Positions 36,057 to 44,316 of a stretch of 64,000 nt of DNA are shown piece after piece. Position numbers and translations under genes: made by a program. The stretch's first letter is position 1. Every line of letters begins with the position of its first letter. The stretch covers positions 868,001 to 932,000 of the forward strand of contig CAVTJG010000009.1 in the NCBI GenBank assembly GCA_963735025.1, given 5' to 3'. Source of the DNA: JAABRB01 sp963735025 (GTDB lineage Bacteria > Pseudomonadota > Gammaproteobacteria > Burkholderiales > SG8-39). The notes under the pieces are model-generated. The model ran no database searches and was not told where the DNA came from. It saw only the letters and a list, made by a program, of their open reading frames with translations.

Positions 36057-37145
36057 TTACCCAGATGCGGCGGGCGGCGGGGTCTCCCGCCGTCTCGTCA
36101 CGAGCAGGAGAAAGACGAGTGCCGCGAAAGGCCAGAGCGTCGACACGATCCGTGTCAGGCCGTTGAAGTTGAGGAAGTGGCCCTGCCGCCAGACCTGGAG
36201 AGAATTCGCAAGATACGGATTCTCAGGGGCCACGTTTACCAGCACTGTCGCCGCCATCAGGAGCACGCCCGCGAGCGCGATTGCGGTGCGGCGCGAGAGG
36301 AACATCGCGGGCAGCGCCAGAGCGACCCCGATCGCGCCGCCCCATAGCGCGCCGGGGGTAAGCCAGGCGAACATGTCGGCCGGCCGAAAGAGCGTGGCGA
36401 AGGCCGCGGAGCGGATCAGGCATGCCACGACGAGCAGGGCGACGACGAGCCGCCAGCGCGCGGCGCGGCTCGGCGTGAGCGCGCCGGTGAGCAGCGCTAC
36501 GGCGACCAGATTCGCAGCGGTGACCGTGCCCTCGATGCGCACGAAGAGCTCGGCGGGATGCAAGGCTGATGGCAGCGATTCGAAGAGATCCCGTAGATCG
36601 CCATTGCCGAAGAGCAGTGTCTCGGGATTGAGTAGCGCGAAGAGCCACAGCCCGATCAGCACCAACCCGAGATCGGTTTGCCGACCGTGATGGAAAAGCT
36701 CGTCCCTCAGCGCATAGAGTCCGCCATGCCGCGCCAGCCATCTTGCGGCGATCGCTCCGATCGCCGCGCCGATCATTGCACCGAGCGCATTTGCCACGAG
36801 ATCGACATTGGACTGAATCCGGTCGGGGAGATAGGCCTGTAGGGATTCCATCGTGAACGACAGCGCGATACCTCCGAGCACCGTCGCGACCCATGCCCGC
36901 GCACCCACCAGACGCGGCGCCGCGGCGAGCACGCCGAGCAGACCGAGCGGAATGTAGGCGATGACGTTGGCGCCGATGTCGAACCCCGTGACGTAGGGCG
37001 GCCAGGGCGCGGCGATGAACGCGAACGGACTTGTGCCCAGGTCGCGCCAGCCAGTGAATCGATGCAGGCTGCCGTAGACGACGAGCAGCACGTAGGCGGC
37101 GAGCAAGTACCGCGCGAGGGGCGAAGGACGCGCGTCGGGGCGCAT
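36057..37145 (-). CDS. VanZ-family membrane protein
   Basis: 362 aa with about 10 hydrophobic segments. The N-terminal half is the VanZ domain (GFDIGANVIAYIPLGLLGVLAA, then SFTMESLQAYLPDRIQSNVDLVANALGAMIGA), with the polar residues conserved in that family. The C-terminal half adds helices of unknown role, a common form in betaproteobacteria. Named after the teicoplanin-resistance protein VanZ, the family has no settled activity. ATG 37145 begins the first complete helix region. It lies between the macrodomain and AsmA genes in a minus-strand run. Confidence 0.86.
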   Translation of the reverse strand: MRPDARPSPLARYLLAAYVLLVVYGSLHRFTGWRDLGTSPFAFIAAPWPPYVTGFDIGANVIAYIPLGLLGVLAAAPRLVGARAWVATVLGGIALSFTMESLQAYLPDRIQSNVDLVANALGAMIGAAIGAIAARWLARHGGLYALRDELFHHGRQTDLGLVLIGLWLFALLNPETLLFGNGDLRDLFESLPSALHPAELFVRIEGTVTAANLVAVALLTGALTPSRAARWRLVVALLVVACLIRSAAFATLFRPADMFAWLTPGALWGGAIGVALALPAMFLSRRTAIALAGVLLMAATVLVNVAPENPYLANSLQVWRQGHFLNFNGLTRIVSTLWPFAALVFLLLVTRRRETPPPAASG

Positions 37146-37191
37146 GGCGCTGCGATTGTCGCACACCGCGCCGGTTGCCCCGTGCGCTGCG

Positions 37192-37704
37192 CTATTTCGC
37201 GTCGAGCAACGCCCTGTAGACAGCCAGCGCTGGCCTCTCGAAGAGCGCAAAAGTGATGCGCTCGAAGTCGGGCCGCACCGCCAGGAACGCGCGACACTCC
37301 TGCACGGCGATCGCGGCCGCGGCGTCGATCGGATATCCGTAGACGCCGCAGCTGATCGCCGGAAATGCGATCGTCGTCAGTCCATGTTGCACGGCGAGCG
37401 CGAGACTCCTGCGATAGCAGGATGCAAGAAGCGCCGGTTCGCCCCGTTCCCCGCCGTGCCACACGGGCCCGACCGTGTGGATCACGTGACGTGCGGCGAG
37501 ACGGTAGCCCCGGGTGATGCGCGCGTCGCCGGTTGGACAGCCGCCGAGCGAACGGCACTCCGCGAGGAGTTCGGGGCCTGCTGCGCGATGAATCGCGCCG
37601 TCGACGCCGCCGCCGCCGAGAAGCGAGGCGTTCGCGGCGTTCACGATCGCGTCCAGCGCGAGTGTCGTGATATCCGTCTGGACAGGATGAAGCCTCTCAG
37701 CCAT
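37192..37704 (-). CDS. Macrodomain protein (ADP-ribose/O-acetyl-ADP-ribose hydrolase type)
   Basis: Single macrodomain of 170 aa, close to MacroD/YmdB. Diagnostic motifs are DAIVNAANASLLGGGGVDGAIHRAAG (ADP-ribose-binding loop 1 with the Asn and Asp used by hydrolases), TRGYRLAARHVIHTVGPVW and the second loop AFPAISCGVYGYPID. Such enzymes remove O-acetyl-ADP-ribose or protein ADP-ribose. It is located 46 bases upstream of VanZ. There is no adjacent ADP-ribosyltransferase, so a toxin-antitoxin role is not indicated. Confidence 0.93.
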   Translation of the reverse strand: MAERLHPVQTDITTLALDAIVNAANASLLGGGGVDGAIHRAAGPELLAECRSLGGCPTGDARITRGYRLAARHVIHTVGPVWHGGERGEPALLASCYRRSLALAVQHGLTTIAFPAISCGVYGYPIDAAAAIAVQECRAFLAVRPDFERITFALFERPALAVYRALLDAK

Positions 37705-37772
37705 CGGCGCTTCCTGGCCCGCGCGCGGGCTACCAGGTGGTGATTTGTAGCACGAAGTGAGCGGCCCAGCAG

Positions 37773-38456
37773 TCACGCAATCGTCATGCGCACGGGAAGA
37801 TGGTCGGAGGCCCTGCGCGCGAGCGCGGTCGAATGCACGGCAAGTCCCGTGCGCAGGCTGCGTGGCTCTATCCAGATCCGGTCGAGCGCGAAGACCGGGC
37901 GCCGCGCGGGAAACGTGGCGGGCGCGGGCGCGCGCCCGAAGTGCGCACGCAGCCAGCGGAGCGGCCGGCCCCACAGGAACCATTCGTTGAGATCGCCCAT
38001 CAGGACCACCGGCTCCGGACGCACCGGCGCGAGCATCGCCAGGATCCTGCGGATCTGTTGCCGGCGCTCCGCGGGGGCGAGACCGAGATGCGTCGCGATC
38101 ACGCGCAGTGCACCGCGCGGCGTTTCGAGCATCAGGTCGAGCGCGCCGCGTGGCTCGCGGCCGGGCACGCTGAGATCGACTCGGTGCACCGTGCGAACCG
38201 GCAGTCGGGTCAGCACCGCATTGCCGTAGTGGCCGTCGCGTTTCAGTAGCGTCGGTCCGGCGATTCCCTCGCACCCAAGCTCGCGCGCGAAGTCGGCAAT
38301 GAGATCGAGCGCAGCAACGGGCTGCCACTCGAGCTCCTGAAGGGCGATGACGTCCGCATCGAGCTCGCGCAGCACCGCGAGAACACGTTCGCTGTTTCGC
38401 TGGCCATCGCTGCCGACACAGCCGTGTACGTTGTAGGTCGCAATCGTGAGCGGCAT
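37773..38456 (-). CDS. Endonuclease/exonuclease/phosphatase-family hydrolase (YbhP-like)
   Basis: 227 aa EEP-fold phosphohydrolase. Motifs are TIATYNVHGC at the N-terminus, ALQELEW (metal Glu), VIATHLGL, LMGDLNEW (Asp-x-Asn) and ASDHLPVRM with the terminal catalytic Asp-His. The ATG shares one base with the stop of the phospholipase-D gene upstream (TGATG). The same pairing of an EEP protein (ybhP) with a cardiolipin-synthase-type PLD (clsB) is known from E. coli, so a role beside phospholipid remodelling is plausible. The exact substrate is unknown. Confidence 0.9.
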   Translation of the reverse strand: MPLTIATYNVHGCVGSDGQRNSERVLAVLRELDADVIALQELEWQPVAALDLIADFARELGCEGIAGPTLLKRDGHYGNAVLTRLPVRTVHRVDLSVPGREPRGALDLMLETPRGALRVIATHLGLAPAERRQQIRRILAMLAPVRPEPVVLMGDLNEWFLWGRPLRWLRAHFGRAPAPATFPARRPVFALDRIWIEPRSLRTGLAVHSTALARRASDHLPVRMTIA

Positions 38457-40651
38457 CAGGCGCGCCGCTCGCCATGCTCGCCGCGCCGGCGCGCGAACAA
38501 CCAGCGGATTCCGATCGCGCCGGAGACGATCAAGGCGGCGACGATCGCAAGCGTTGCAATCGCAGTCGGCGAAGGATCGTGCAGGACTGCCAGCAACCGA
38601 TCGGAGAATACGCTCACTGCGGCGATGCCCGGGGTCATGCCGAGCATCGTTCCGATCAGGAAGTCGCGCAGTCGAATGTGCGACGCGCCGGCGACGAAAT
38701 TGACCACGGTGAAGGGCGCCACGGGAATCACACGCACCGCAAGCACGGCGAGCACGCCGGATTGCCCGAGCCGGCGAGAGAGCCGGTTCAGGCGGGCGCC
38801 GGCGACCCGGCGGGTGGTCTGCCGTCCGAGGGCCTGGCCAATTCCGAAACCGACTGCGGCGCCGGCCAATGATCCGCAGAGCGCGTAGACGAATGCGGCG
38901 ATCGGCCCGAACACAAGTGCCGTCGCGACGATGAGCAACGTGATCGGCACCGCAGTGACCGAGGCGACGATATACGCCCCCAATATCCAGAGGGGCGCCG
39001 CGGCCGAGTCTTGCATCCAGGTCGCCGCTTGCGCCAGTGCGTCGCGGTTGATCCACGCGGCGAGCGGTCCCCAGCGCCACGCCGCAGCGAGCATTGCGAT
39101 TCCCACGAGCAGAAGCGCGAGAAACGTGAGTCGCTCGCCCGCGTGCGGCTGCTCCTCCGGCGGAACGATCTCGTCGACCAGCTCCTCCGCATCGACCGGG
39201 CGCTCGGGATCGATCACCGCGGCGTCCGGCACGACTGCGTCCAGATCGGCATCGAGCGACGCTTCGAGTGGCGTCAGACTACGCGAGTTGCCGCGTAGCG
39301 CCTCGATCGCCTCGATGAGCGATCCTTTCTCCTCGAGGGCGCACCCGAATTCGCCTGGCGCGACGCCGAGATGCTCCCCCAAGAGCCGGTTGCGCAGCGC
39401 GACGATGGCATGTCCCACGCGCGGTTCGGTCGCCTCGAGGGCGAGATCGCATTCCGTATCGAGACCCATCGAGCGGTTCGCCAGGTTCGCCGAGCCGATT
39501 CGCAACAGACGATCGTCGACAATCATGAGCTTGCTGTGCAGGTCGATACACTGCTCGCCCAGGCCGGTGTGCTCGGGGCAGTAGATTCTCAAGCGGCGAC
39601 GACGGTCCATACCGCGCAGCCGCTGCGCGAGCCGCGCGCGCAGCACCCCCATGGTGTTCTGCTCGAGCCAGCCGCCACCGCGTAGCCGCGAGACGACGAC
39701 GATCTCCGGACCATCGGGCTCCGCGACTCGTGCAGCGAGCGCATCGCCCACCGCAGCCGAAGTGAAATACTGATTCTCCAGGTAGATGGAGTGTCGCGCC
39801 GCCGCAATGGCGTCGAGGTACAACTGCTTCACTTCGTCCACTTCGCGTCGGCCCGCGTAGCGTGGCTCGGTGCGGGCGATGGCGACGTTTACATCGGTGG
39901 CGTCGGGCTCCACGTCCGCCGGCCAGGGGTCGTGCGCGGCTTGCGAATCGACCTTGCGGAGTTCGTTGCCCGTGGCGCGTCGCCAGCGCTCGCGTGCGAG
40001 GTCGCCCAGCGCTTCCGCCGCCGCGCCGTCGACCATCATCTGGACGTCGTGGAACGGTGCGTAGGCATTACCGGCCGGATCGACACGACGCGGATCACTT
40101 GGGCGATGCTGGGACGTATCCCAGCGGCGGATAGTGAGATCGAGTCCGCCGACAAAGGCTACCGCGTCGTCGACGACCACGATCTTCTGATGGTGCGATG
40201 CTCCGACCGGGTGACCATCATCCAGATGAAAATGCATCCGCGCATGCGTGCGCCAGCCGAGCGCGTAGATCGGCAGAAACTCCCGCTCGAGCGCATACAG
40301 CATCGCGAAATCCCAGCTGACGACGTGGATCTGCAGCGTCTTGCGGCGCCTGACGAGCGCGTCGAGGAAATCTCCGAGCGTGGCCGGCAAGTCGCCTGAG
40401 TCGTCGTGAATCAACGTCGTGCGGCTGTCGATGTCCCAGCCGACGATGAGCAGGGAGTGCTGCGCGCGAGCGGCGGCAGCGCGAAACGCAGCGAAGTAGG
40501 CCTCGCCGTCGACGAGGAACGCAACTCGCCCGGCACGCGCCAGGCGCCAGCAGTTGCGACCGGTGCGCAGAACGCGCGGCGCGCCCGCGCCGGCGGCCGG
40601 GGCGGGCTGCGTATCGACGTCTTCCGGGGGGCTGGCGTCTGAGGTGTGCAT
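38456..40651 (-). CDS. Phospholipase D/cardiolipin-synthase-like protein fused to a VTT (DedA/TVP38) membrane domain
   Basis: 731 aa two-part protein. Residues about 1-470 carry two HKD motifs (SHHQKIVVVDDAVAFVGG and LHSKLMIVDDRLLRIGSANL) with the GIxVR-like and NRSMGLDTE contexts of bacterial PLDs. An acidic linker (about 475-510, with PVDAEELVDE) follows. The last about 200 residues form a polytopic VTT domain (FGPIAAFVYALCGSLAGAAVGF, then VIPVAPFTVVNFVAGASHI), as in DedA/TMEM41/TVP38 proteins, some of which are lipid scramblases. Fusion suggests phospholipid cleavage or transfer at the membrane coupled to lipid movement (inference). It overlaps the EEP gene by one base. Confidence 0.92.
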   Translation of the reverse strand: MHTSDASPPEDVDTQPAPAAGAGAPRVLRTGRNCWRLARAGRVAFLVDGEAYFAAFRAAAARAQHSLLIVGWDIDSRTTLIHDDSGDLPATLGDFLDALVRRRKTLQIHVVSWDFAMLYALEREFLPIYALGWRTHARMHFHLDDGHPVGASHHQKIVVVDDAVAFVGGLDLTIRRWDTSQHRPSDPRRVDPAGNAYAPFHDVQMMVDGAAAEALGDLARERWRRATGNELRKVDSQAAHDPWPADVEPDATDVNVAIARTEPRYAGRREVDEVKQLYLDAIAAARHSIYLENQYFTSAAVGDALAARVAEPDGPEIVVVSRLRGGGWLEQNTMGVLRARLAQRLRGMDRRRRLRIYCPEHTGLGEQCIDLHSKLMIVDDRLLRIGSANLANRSMGLDTECDLALEATEPRVGHAIVALRNRLLGEHLGVAPGEFGCALEEKGSLIEAIEALRGNSRSLTPLEASLDADLDAVVPDAAVIDPERPVDAEELVDEIVPPEEQPHAGERLTFLALLLVGIAMLAAAWRWGPLAAWINRDALAQAATWMQDSAAAPLWILGAYIVASVTAVPITLLIVATALVFGPIAAFVYALCGSLAGAAVGFGIGQALGRQTTRRVAGARLNRLSRRLGQSGVLAVLAVRVIPVAPFTVVNFVAGASHIRLRDFLIGTMLGMTPGIAAVSVFSDRLLAVLHDPSPTAIATLAIVAALIVSGAIGIRWLFARRRGEHGERRA

Positions 40652-40684
40652 GCCGGGTCGGGCGGGCGAGTCCGACGATCCGCT

Positions 40685-41587
40685 TCAGGACGAAGCGGGC
40701 GCGCCCGCGGCAGCCGCATTGACTTCGATCGATCCGCTGCGGATGTGCACGTCGTGTTGCGGGAACGGGATCTCGATACCGCTTTCGCGGAACGCGTCGT
40801 AGATCGCGAAGTTGAGGGCGCTGATGAGCTTGCCCTTGCGGTGGACCGCGCTGGTGGTCCACGCGCGCAGCTCCAGGTTGAGCGAGCTGTCGCCGAACTC
40901 GAGAAAGCGCACGGCCGGCGGCGGATCGTCGATCACCTCCCCTTCCGCGGTGGCCACCTCCAGCAGAATCGCCTCGACCTTGCGCACGTCGGTGCCGTAG
41001 GCGACCCCTACCGGGATCCTGAACCGCACCGACCCATCGTTGTACTTCCAGTTCACCACGTTCTCGGTGATGAACTTGGAATTTGGAACGATGATGGTGA
41101 TGTTATCGTTGGTGAGCACCTTTGTGCTGCGTGTGCCGATATCGACAACGTCGCCCTCGACGTCGTCGATGACGATGCGATCACCAATCTTGATCGGACG
41201 CTCGAACATGATGATCAACCCGCTGAAGAAGTTGCTCACGACGTTCTGCAGGCCGAAGCCCAGACCGATGCCCACCGCGCCCGCCAGCACGTTGAGCGTT
41301 GTCAGGTCGACGCCGGCGGTCTGCAGGATGATGAGCAGGCCGAGCAGGAGCAGGACGTAGCGCGTGATCGAGGCCACCGCCTGGCGTGCGCCGACATCGA
41401 GCCTGGTGCGGGCCAGCGCCTGCCCGGCTATCCACACTCTCAGCCTGCCGGCGACGTAGAAGAGCAGCACGACGAGAATCAGGATGTAGTTGAGTGTCCA
41501 CAGGGTGAAGGGTTTGCCGCCGAGCTGGAAGAGCGGCACCTCGAGCATGCTTTGAATTCTTTCGAGCCAGCCGGAAAACTCCCGCAT
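40685..41587 (-). CDS. Mechanosensitive channel of the MscS family
   Basis: 300 aa small-conductance channel. Helices TM1-TM2 span about 28-95, and the pore helix is LNVLAGAVGIGLGFGLQNVVSNFFSGLIIM, the MscS TM3 signature. The beta domain follows with RPIKIGDRIVIDDVEGDVVDIGTRSTKV and VPNSKFITENVVNW. GGAGACG lies just before a double ATG; I chose 41587, giving 5-6 bases of spacing over 41590. It opens the minus-strand run that continues into the PLD gene 33 bases downstream. Homologues protect cells against hypo-osmotic shock. Confidence 0.93.
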   Translation of the reverse strand: MREFSGWLERIQSMLEVPLFQLGGKPFTLWTLNYILILVVLLFYVAGRLRVWIAGQALARTRLDVGARQAVASITRYVLLLLGLLIILQTAGVDLTTLNVLAGAVGIGLGFGLQNVVSNFFSGLIIMFERPIKIGDRIVIDDVEGDVVDIGTRSTKVLTNDNITIIVPNSKFITENVVNWKYNDGSVRFRIPVGVAYGTDVRKVEAILLEVATAEGEVIDDPPPAVRFLEFGDSSLNLELRAWTTSAVHRKGKLISALNFAIYDAFRESGIEIPFPQHDVHIRSGSIEVNAAAAGAPASS

Positions 41588-41994
41588 CATCGTCTCCTGC
41601 GATTGGTCGTGGTGAGCGCAACGCCTGAAAGGGCGGCCGTCGCGCGAGTGAGGCATCATGCACCGATCGACGGGGTCGCAGGTAACGGCCTCGACTAGTA
41701 TCATCGGTTTATCATGTGGTGGCAGTCGAGCACTGGACAGGGATGGCACGTGGCGAGCACCTCGGTTGTGGTTGCCGACAGCAGCGCGGCGCGCATTCTC
41801 TCCGCTGCGACGCCGACCGGCGGTTTGGCGGAGATGGAGAAGCGCTACTCGCCGCTCGCGGCGAGGTGGAAGGCGCCCGACGAACGATGTCGTCATCGAC
41901 AACGATGTGACGGACGGCGTCAGACTACGCTGCACGAAGGCCGAATCTTGATTCAATGGCGCCCGAGCGCCTGATACTATGAAGGAGCGAATCC
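41588..41994. other. Divergent intergenic region
   Basis: 407 bases between MscS (minus) and the basic protein (plus). The only protein-like trace is the short plus-strand remnant annotated at 41750-41839. A small hairpin (GGCGC-CCGA-GCGCC, about 41958-41971) lies upstream of the basic-protein gene. Otherwise I see nothing. Confidence 0.5.
41750..41839 (+). pseudogene. Possible remnant of a host-attachment (baeRF12-like) gene
   Basis: About 30 codons from GTG 41750 read STSVVVADSSAARILSAATP and then TGGLAEME. This resembles the N-terminus of the Host_attach family (family pattern: W-hydrophobic-VADxxRARIF...PxGxLxEIE). The match stops abruptly after this, and none of the three frames continues with the family's DLTSDRPGR region. 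I read it as a 5' fragment left after deletion. A chance match is possible given the short length. Confidence 0.35.
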
Positions 41995-42477
41995 ATGGCA
42001 GCCGGAAAATCGAGAAGGACGACACATCGAAGCAAGTCTGGCAAGAAACTCTATGCCGTGCGCGGTCCGCGAGGGCGTTTCAAGGACATTCAGCAGTATA
42101 GGCGGGCACACCGCCAGGACATGCGGCGCACCAGCGACGCGGAGGCGCGCGCTGCGGCGAAACAGGCGGAGCAGGCCGTGCGCAAGGCGGTGCGCTCGGG
42201 AACGGCCGACGCAAGGGCCGCCGCTTCCGCCGTGCAGGCGGCGGCGACCTCCATCGTGCGTTCTGCCACGCGCGAGATCGACGCGCTCGCCAAGGCCGCG
42301 CGCGACTCGCTGCGCCGGTTTGCAACGTCTAGTGATCGTGCGGCAAAGTCGGCGAGCCGTGCCGTGCGCCAGGCGGTGAGGGGCTCCACAAGATCTGCGC
42401 AGCGGGCGACGAAACGCGTCAAGCGCGCTGCCCGCAAGACCGAGCGCGTCGCGACGCGTCGCGCGCGCCGCAGGTAA
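41995..42477 (+). CDS. Histone H1-like Ala/Arg/Lys-rich basic protein
   Basis: 160 aa, extremely basic and Ala-rich, with few hydrophobic residues. The N-terminal KSRRTTHRSKSGKKLYAV, a central Ala/Arg helical region (EARAAAKQAEQAVRKAV) and the closing KRVKRAARKTERVATRRARRR resemble bacterial histone H1-like or PhaF-type C-terminal DNA-binding tails. No globular domain is present. GAAGGAGCG seven bases before the ATG supports translation. It lies alone on the plus strand between divergent MscS and a convergent small gene. DNA, polyphosphate or PHA-granule binding would fit the charge, but no function can be assigned. Confidence 0.75.
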   Translation: MAAGKSRRTTHRSKSGKKLYAVRGPRGRFKDIQQYRRAHRQDMRRTSDAEARAAAKQAEQAVRKAVRSGTADARAAASAVQAAATSIVRSATREIDALAKAARDSLRRFATSSDRAAKSASRAVRQAVRGSTRSAQRATKRVKRAARKTERVATRRARRR

Positions 42478-42513
42478 CGTCGACGGCAGCCCGCGGCCTT
42501 CGGTTGCGCAGTC

Positions 42514-42738
42514 CTAGCGGGACTGCCGCCGGCGCCGCGGCGGCTCCTTCACCGGCGGCCCGCCTTCGTCCGGCGGCTCAATCGGCGGCTCGTCCGGTTT
42601 CGGATCGTCGACTGGTGCGCGTCGCTTGCGCGGTGGGGGTTCGGCGGGCGGCGGCTCGGAGCGAGGATCTTTCACCGGTGTACGCCGACGTTGCGCGGTT
42701 GTCACGGGCGTCACTGGCTCGATCTTCATGGGCGCCAT
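42514..42738 (-). CDS. Small Pro/Arg-rich hypothetical protein
   Basis: 74 aa: almost entirely Pro, Glu, Asp and Arg with RRRTPVKDP, EPPPAEPPP and PPIEPPDEGGPP runs, ending RRRRQSR. It is probably disordered. It starts 15 bases after the LivF-type ATPase stop on the same strand, so it could be the last gene of that operon, but no clear ribosome site is visible and Pro/Arg-rich frames arise easily in GC-rich DNA. Existence is uncertain. Confidence 0.35.
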   Translation of the reverse strand: MAPMKIEPVTPVTTAQRRRTPVKDPRSEPPPAEPPPRKRRAPVDDPKPDEPPIEPPDEGGPPVKEPPRRRRQSR

Positions 42739-42753
42739 GGGTACCGTGTCTAT

Positions 42754-43455
42754 TCAGATTCCGAGATAGTTCGACTTCACTTCCTCGTTCGCCCAGAGGT
42801 CCTGCGGACTGCCGGAATACATGACCCGGCCCTTGCTCATGACGTGCACGTGGTCGACGAGCTTCATCGCCAGCGAGGCATTCTGCTCGACGAGCAGGAT
42901 GGAGAGTCCATCGTCCTTCAGCTTTCCAACCGCGTCCCACACGCCCTGGATGACGATCGGCGCGAGGCCCTCCGAAGGCTCGTCCATGATGAGGCAGTCG
43001 GGATTCGTCATGAGGGCGCGGCCGATCGCGAGCATCTGCTGCTCGCCGCCCGAAAGCGTGCGCGCGCGCTGGTTGTGCCGCTCCTTCAGCCGTGAGAACA
43101 GCGCGTAGACGCGCTCGAGGTTCCAGCCGTGGCGCTCGGTCGAGCGCTCGGCGACGCGCAGGTTCTCCTCCACGGTGAGCGTCGGGAACACGCGCCGGCC
43201 CTGCGGCACGAGACCCATCCCGCCCCGCACCGTCTCGAACGACGAAACGTGCGTGATGTCAGCGCCCTTGAAGACAATGCGACCGCGCCGTGGCGGGTTG
43301 AACCCGACGATCGACTTGACGAGCGTCGTCTTGCCCACGCCGTTGCGCCCGAGCAGCCCGAGAATCTGTCCCTGCTCGAGCTGCAGCGACAGCCCCTGGA
43401 GGACATAGGCGTCACCGTAGTAAGTGTGAATGTCCTGGACGTCCAGAATGGCCAT
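42754..43455 (-). CDS. LivF-type ABC transporter ATPase
   Basis: 233 aa ATPase of the branched-chain-amino-acid/urea/amide (HAAT) importer class. It has Walker A GLLGRNGVGKTTLVKS, the signature ARTLSGGEQQMLAIGRAL, Walker B DCLIMDEPSEGLAP and the VEQNASLAMKLVDHVHVM switch region. It begins 4 bases after the LivG-type gene stop. With LivG it forms the ATPase pair for the LivH/LivM permeases upstream in the operon. The substrate class must come from the binding protein and the enzymes, not from this gene. Confidence 0.94.
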   Translation of the reverse strand: MAILDVQDIHTYYGDAYVLQGLSLQLEQGQILGLLGRNGVGKTTLVKSIVGFNPPRRGRIVFKGADITHVSSFETVRGGMGLVPQGRRVFPTLTVEENLRVAERSTERHGWNLERVYALFSRLKERHNQRARTLSGGEQQMLAIGRALMTNPDCLIMDEPSEGLAPIVIQGVWDAVGKLKDDGLSILLVEQNASLAMKLVDHVHVMSKGRVMYSGSPQDLWANEEVKSNYLGI

Positions 43456-43459
43456 GACG

Positions 43460-44236
43460 CTATTCTGTCCCCAGGTAGATTTCCCGCACTCTGGCGCTGT
43501 GGCGGATCACATCGGTCGTGCCCTCCTCCACGACTTCACCGAAGTGCAGCACCGATATGTGATCGACCACGTCGAACACCACGTCCATGTCGTGCTCGAT
43601 GAGCAGGATGGCAAGCGTCGGATCGAGGCGCTTCAGGAATTCCGCCATCTCGCGTGACTCGCCCGAGGCCAGCCCGGCCGCAGGCTCGTCGAGAAGCAGG
43701 ATCTTCGGATCGCTCGCGAGCCCCAGCACGATTTCGATCTGGCGCTGCTCGCCGTGCGAGAGGTTGCGTACCTGCACGTCGCGGCGGTCCCAGTAGCCGA
43801 CGTCTTCGAGCAGGCGACGCGCCTTCCCGGATACGTCACGGTAGGAGGAGAGGGGTCGCCATACTACGAATTTCATCCGGCGCAGCCCCTGGATCGCGAG
43901 CAGGACGTTGTCTAGCACCGTGAGCTTCGGAAAAAGGTTCGTGACCTGGAAAGTCCGCGCCATGCCCAGGCCGGTCCGCCGGTGGCTCGGCCAGTCTGTC
44001 ACGTCCGAACCGAAGAGCACCGCCTGTCCCGAGCTCGCGGGCAGGATGCCGGTGATGACGTTAAACAGCGTTGTTTTCCCCGCGCCGTTCGGTCCGATGA
44101 TGGCCATGCGGTCACCCTGAAAGACCTTGAGGCTCACGCCCTGCACCGCGTGGAGACCGCCAAAGCTCTTCGTGAGGCCGCGCAGCTCCAGCACCGGCGG
44201 GTCGTCAGGCTGCCGCTTGTCCACACTCGTGCTCAT
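43460..44236 (-). CDS. LivG-type ABC transporter ATPase
   Basis: 258 aa ATPase. Walker A is IIGPNGAGKTTLFNVITG, signature VRNLSHGEQRQIEIVLGLA, Walker B KILLLDEPAAGLASGE, followed by the H-loop ILLIEHDMDVVFDVVDHI. The LivG-specific insert (RTGLGMARTFQVTNLFPKLTVLDN) is present. The sequence extends with EIYLGTE, the usual LivG C-terminus. It is encoded 80 bases downstream of the binding-protein gene, with a strong hairpin in between (44268-44299). Confidence 0.94.
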   Translation of the reverse strand: MSTSVDKRQPDDPPVLELRGLTKSFGGLHAVQGVSLKVFQGDRMAIIGPNGAGKTTLFNVITGILPASSGQAVLFGSDVTDWPSHRRTGLGMARTFQVTNLFPKLTVLDNVLLAIQGLRRMKFVVWRPLSSYRDVSGKARRLLEDVGYWDRRDVQVRNLSHGEQRQIEIVLGLASDPKILLLDEPAAGLASGESREMAEFLKRLDPTLAILLIEHDMDVVFDVVDHISVLHFGEVVEEGTTDVIRHSARVREIYLGTE

Positions 44237-44267
44237 AAGGTCGGCAAATCGGGGATTGGCGTCGCTG

Positions 44268-44299
44268 GGGCGCCGCCACCCTCGCGAGTTGCGGCGCCC
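44268..44299 (-). promoter_or_regulatory. Intercistronic stem-loop after the binding-protein gene
   Basis: A perfect 9-bp stem, GGGCGCCGC (44268-44276) and GCGGCGCCC (44291-44299), with a 14-base loop containing the palindrome CTCGCGAG. It lies just downstream of the binding-protein stop and before the LivG-type ATPase. Such hairpins commonly protect the mRNA of the binding protein and let it be made in excess over the ATPases. There is no T-run, so full termination is unlikely. Confidence 0.55.
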
Positions 44300-44316
44300 G
44301 ATGGCTCAAGGACGCG

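Noticed and set aside
37192..37704. Macrodomain as an antitoxin of a DarT-like system
   Set aside because: No ADP-ribosyltransferase-like gene is adjacent; neighbours are VanZ and an EEP hydrolase.
42478..42513. Terminator between the basic protein and the Pro-rich gene
   Set aside because: Only an imperfect stem with G-T pairs around CCTTCGG and no T-run; too weak to annotate.
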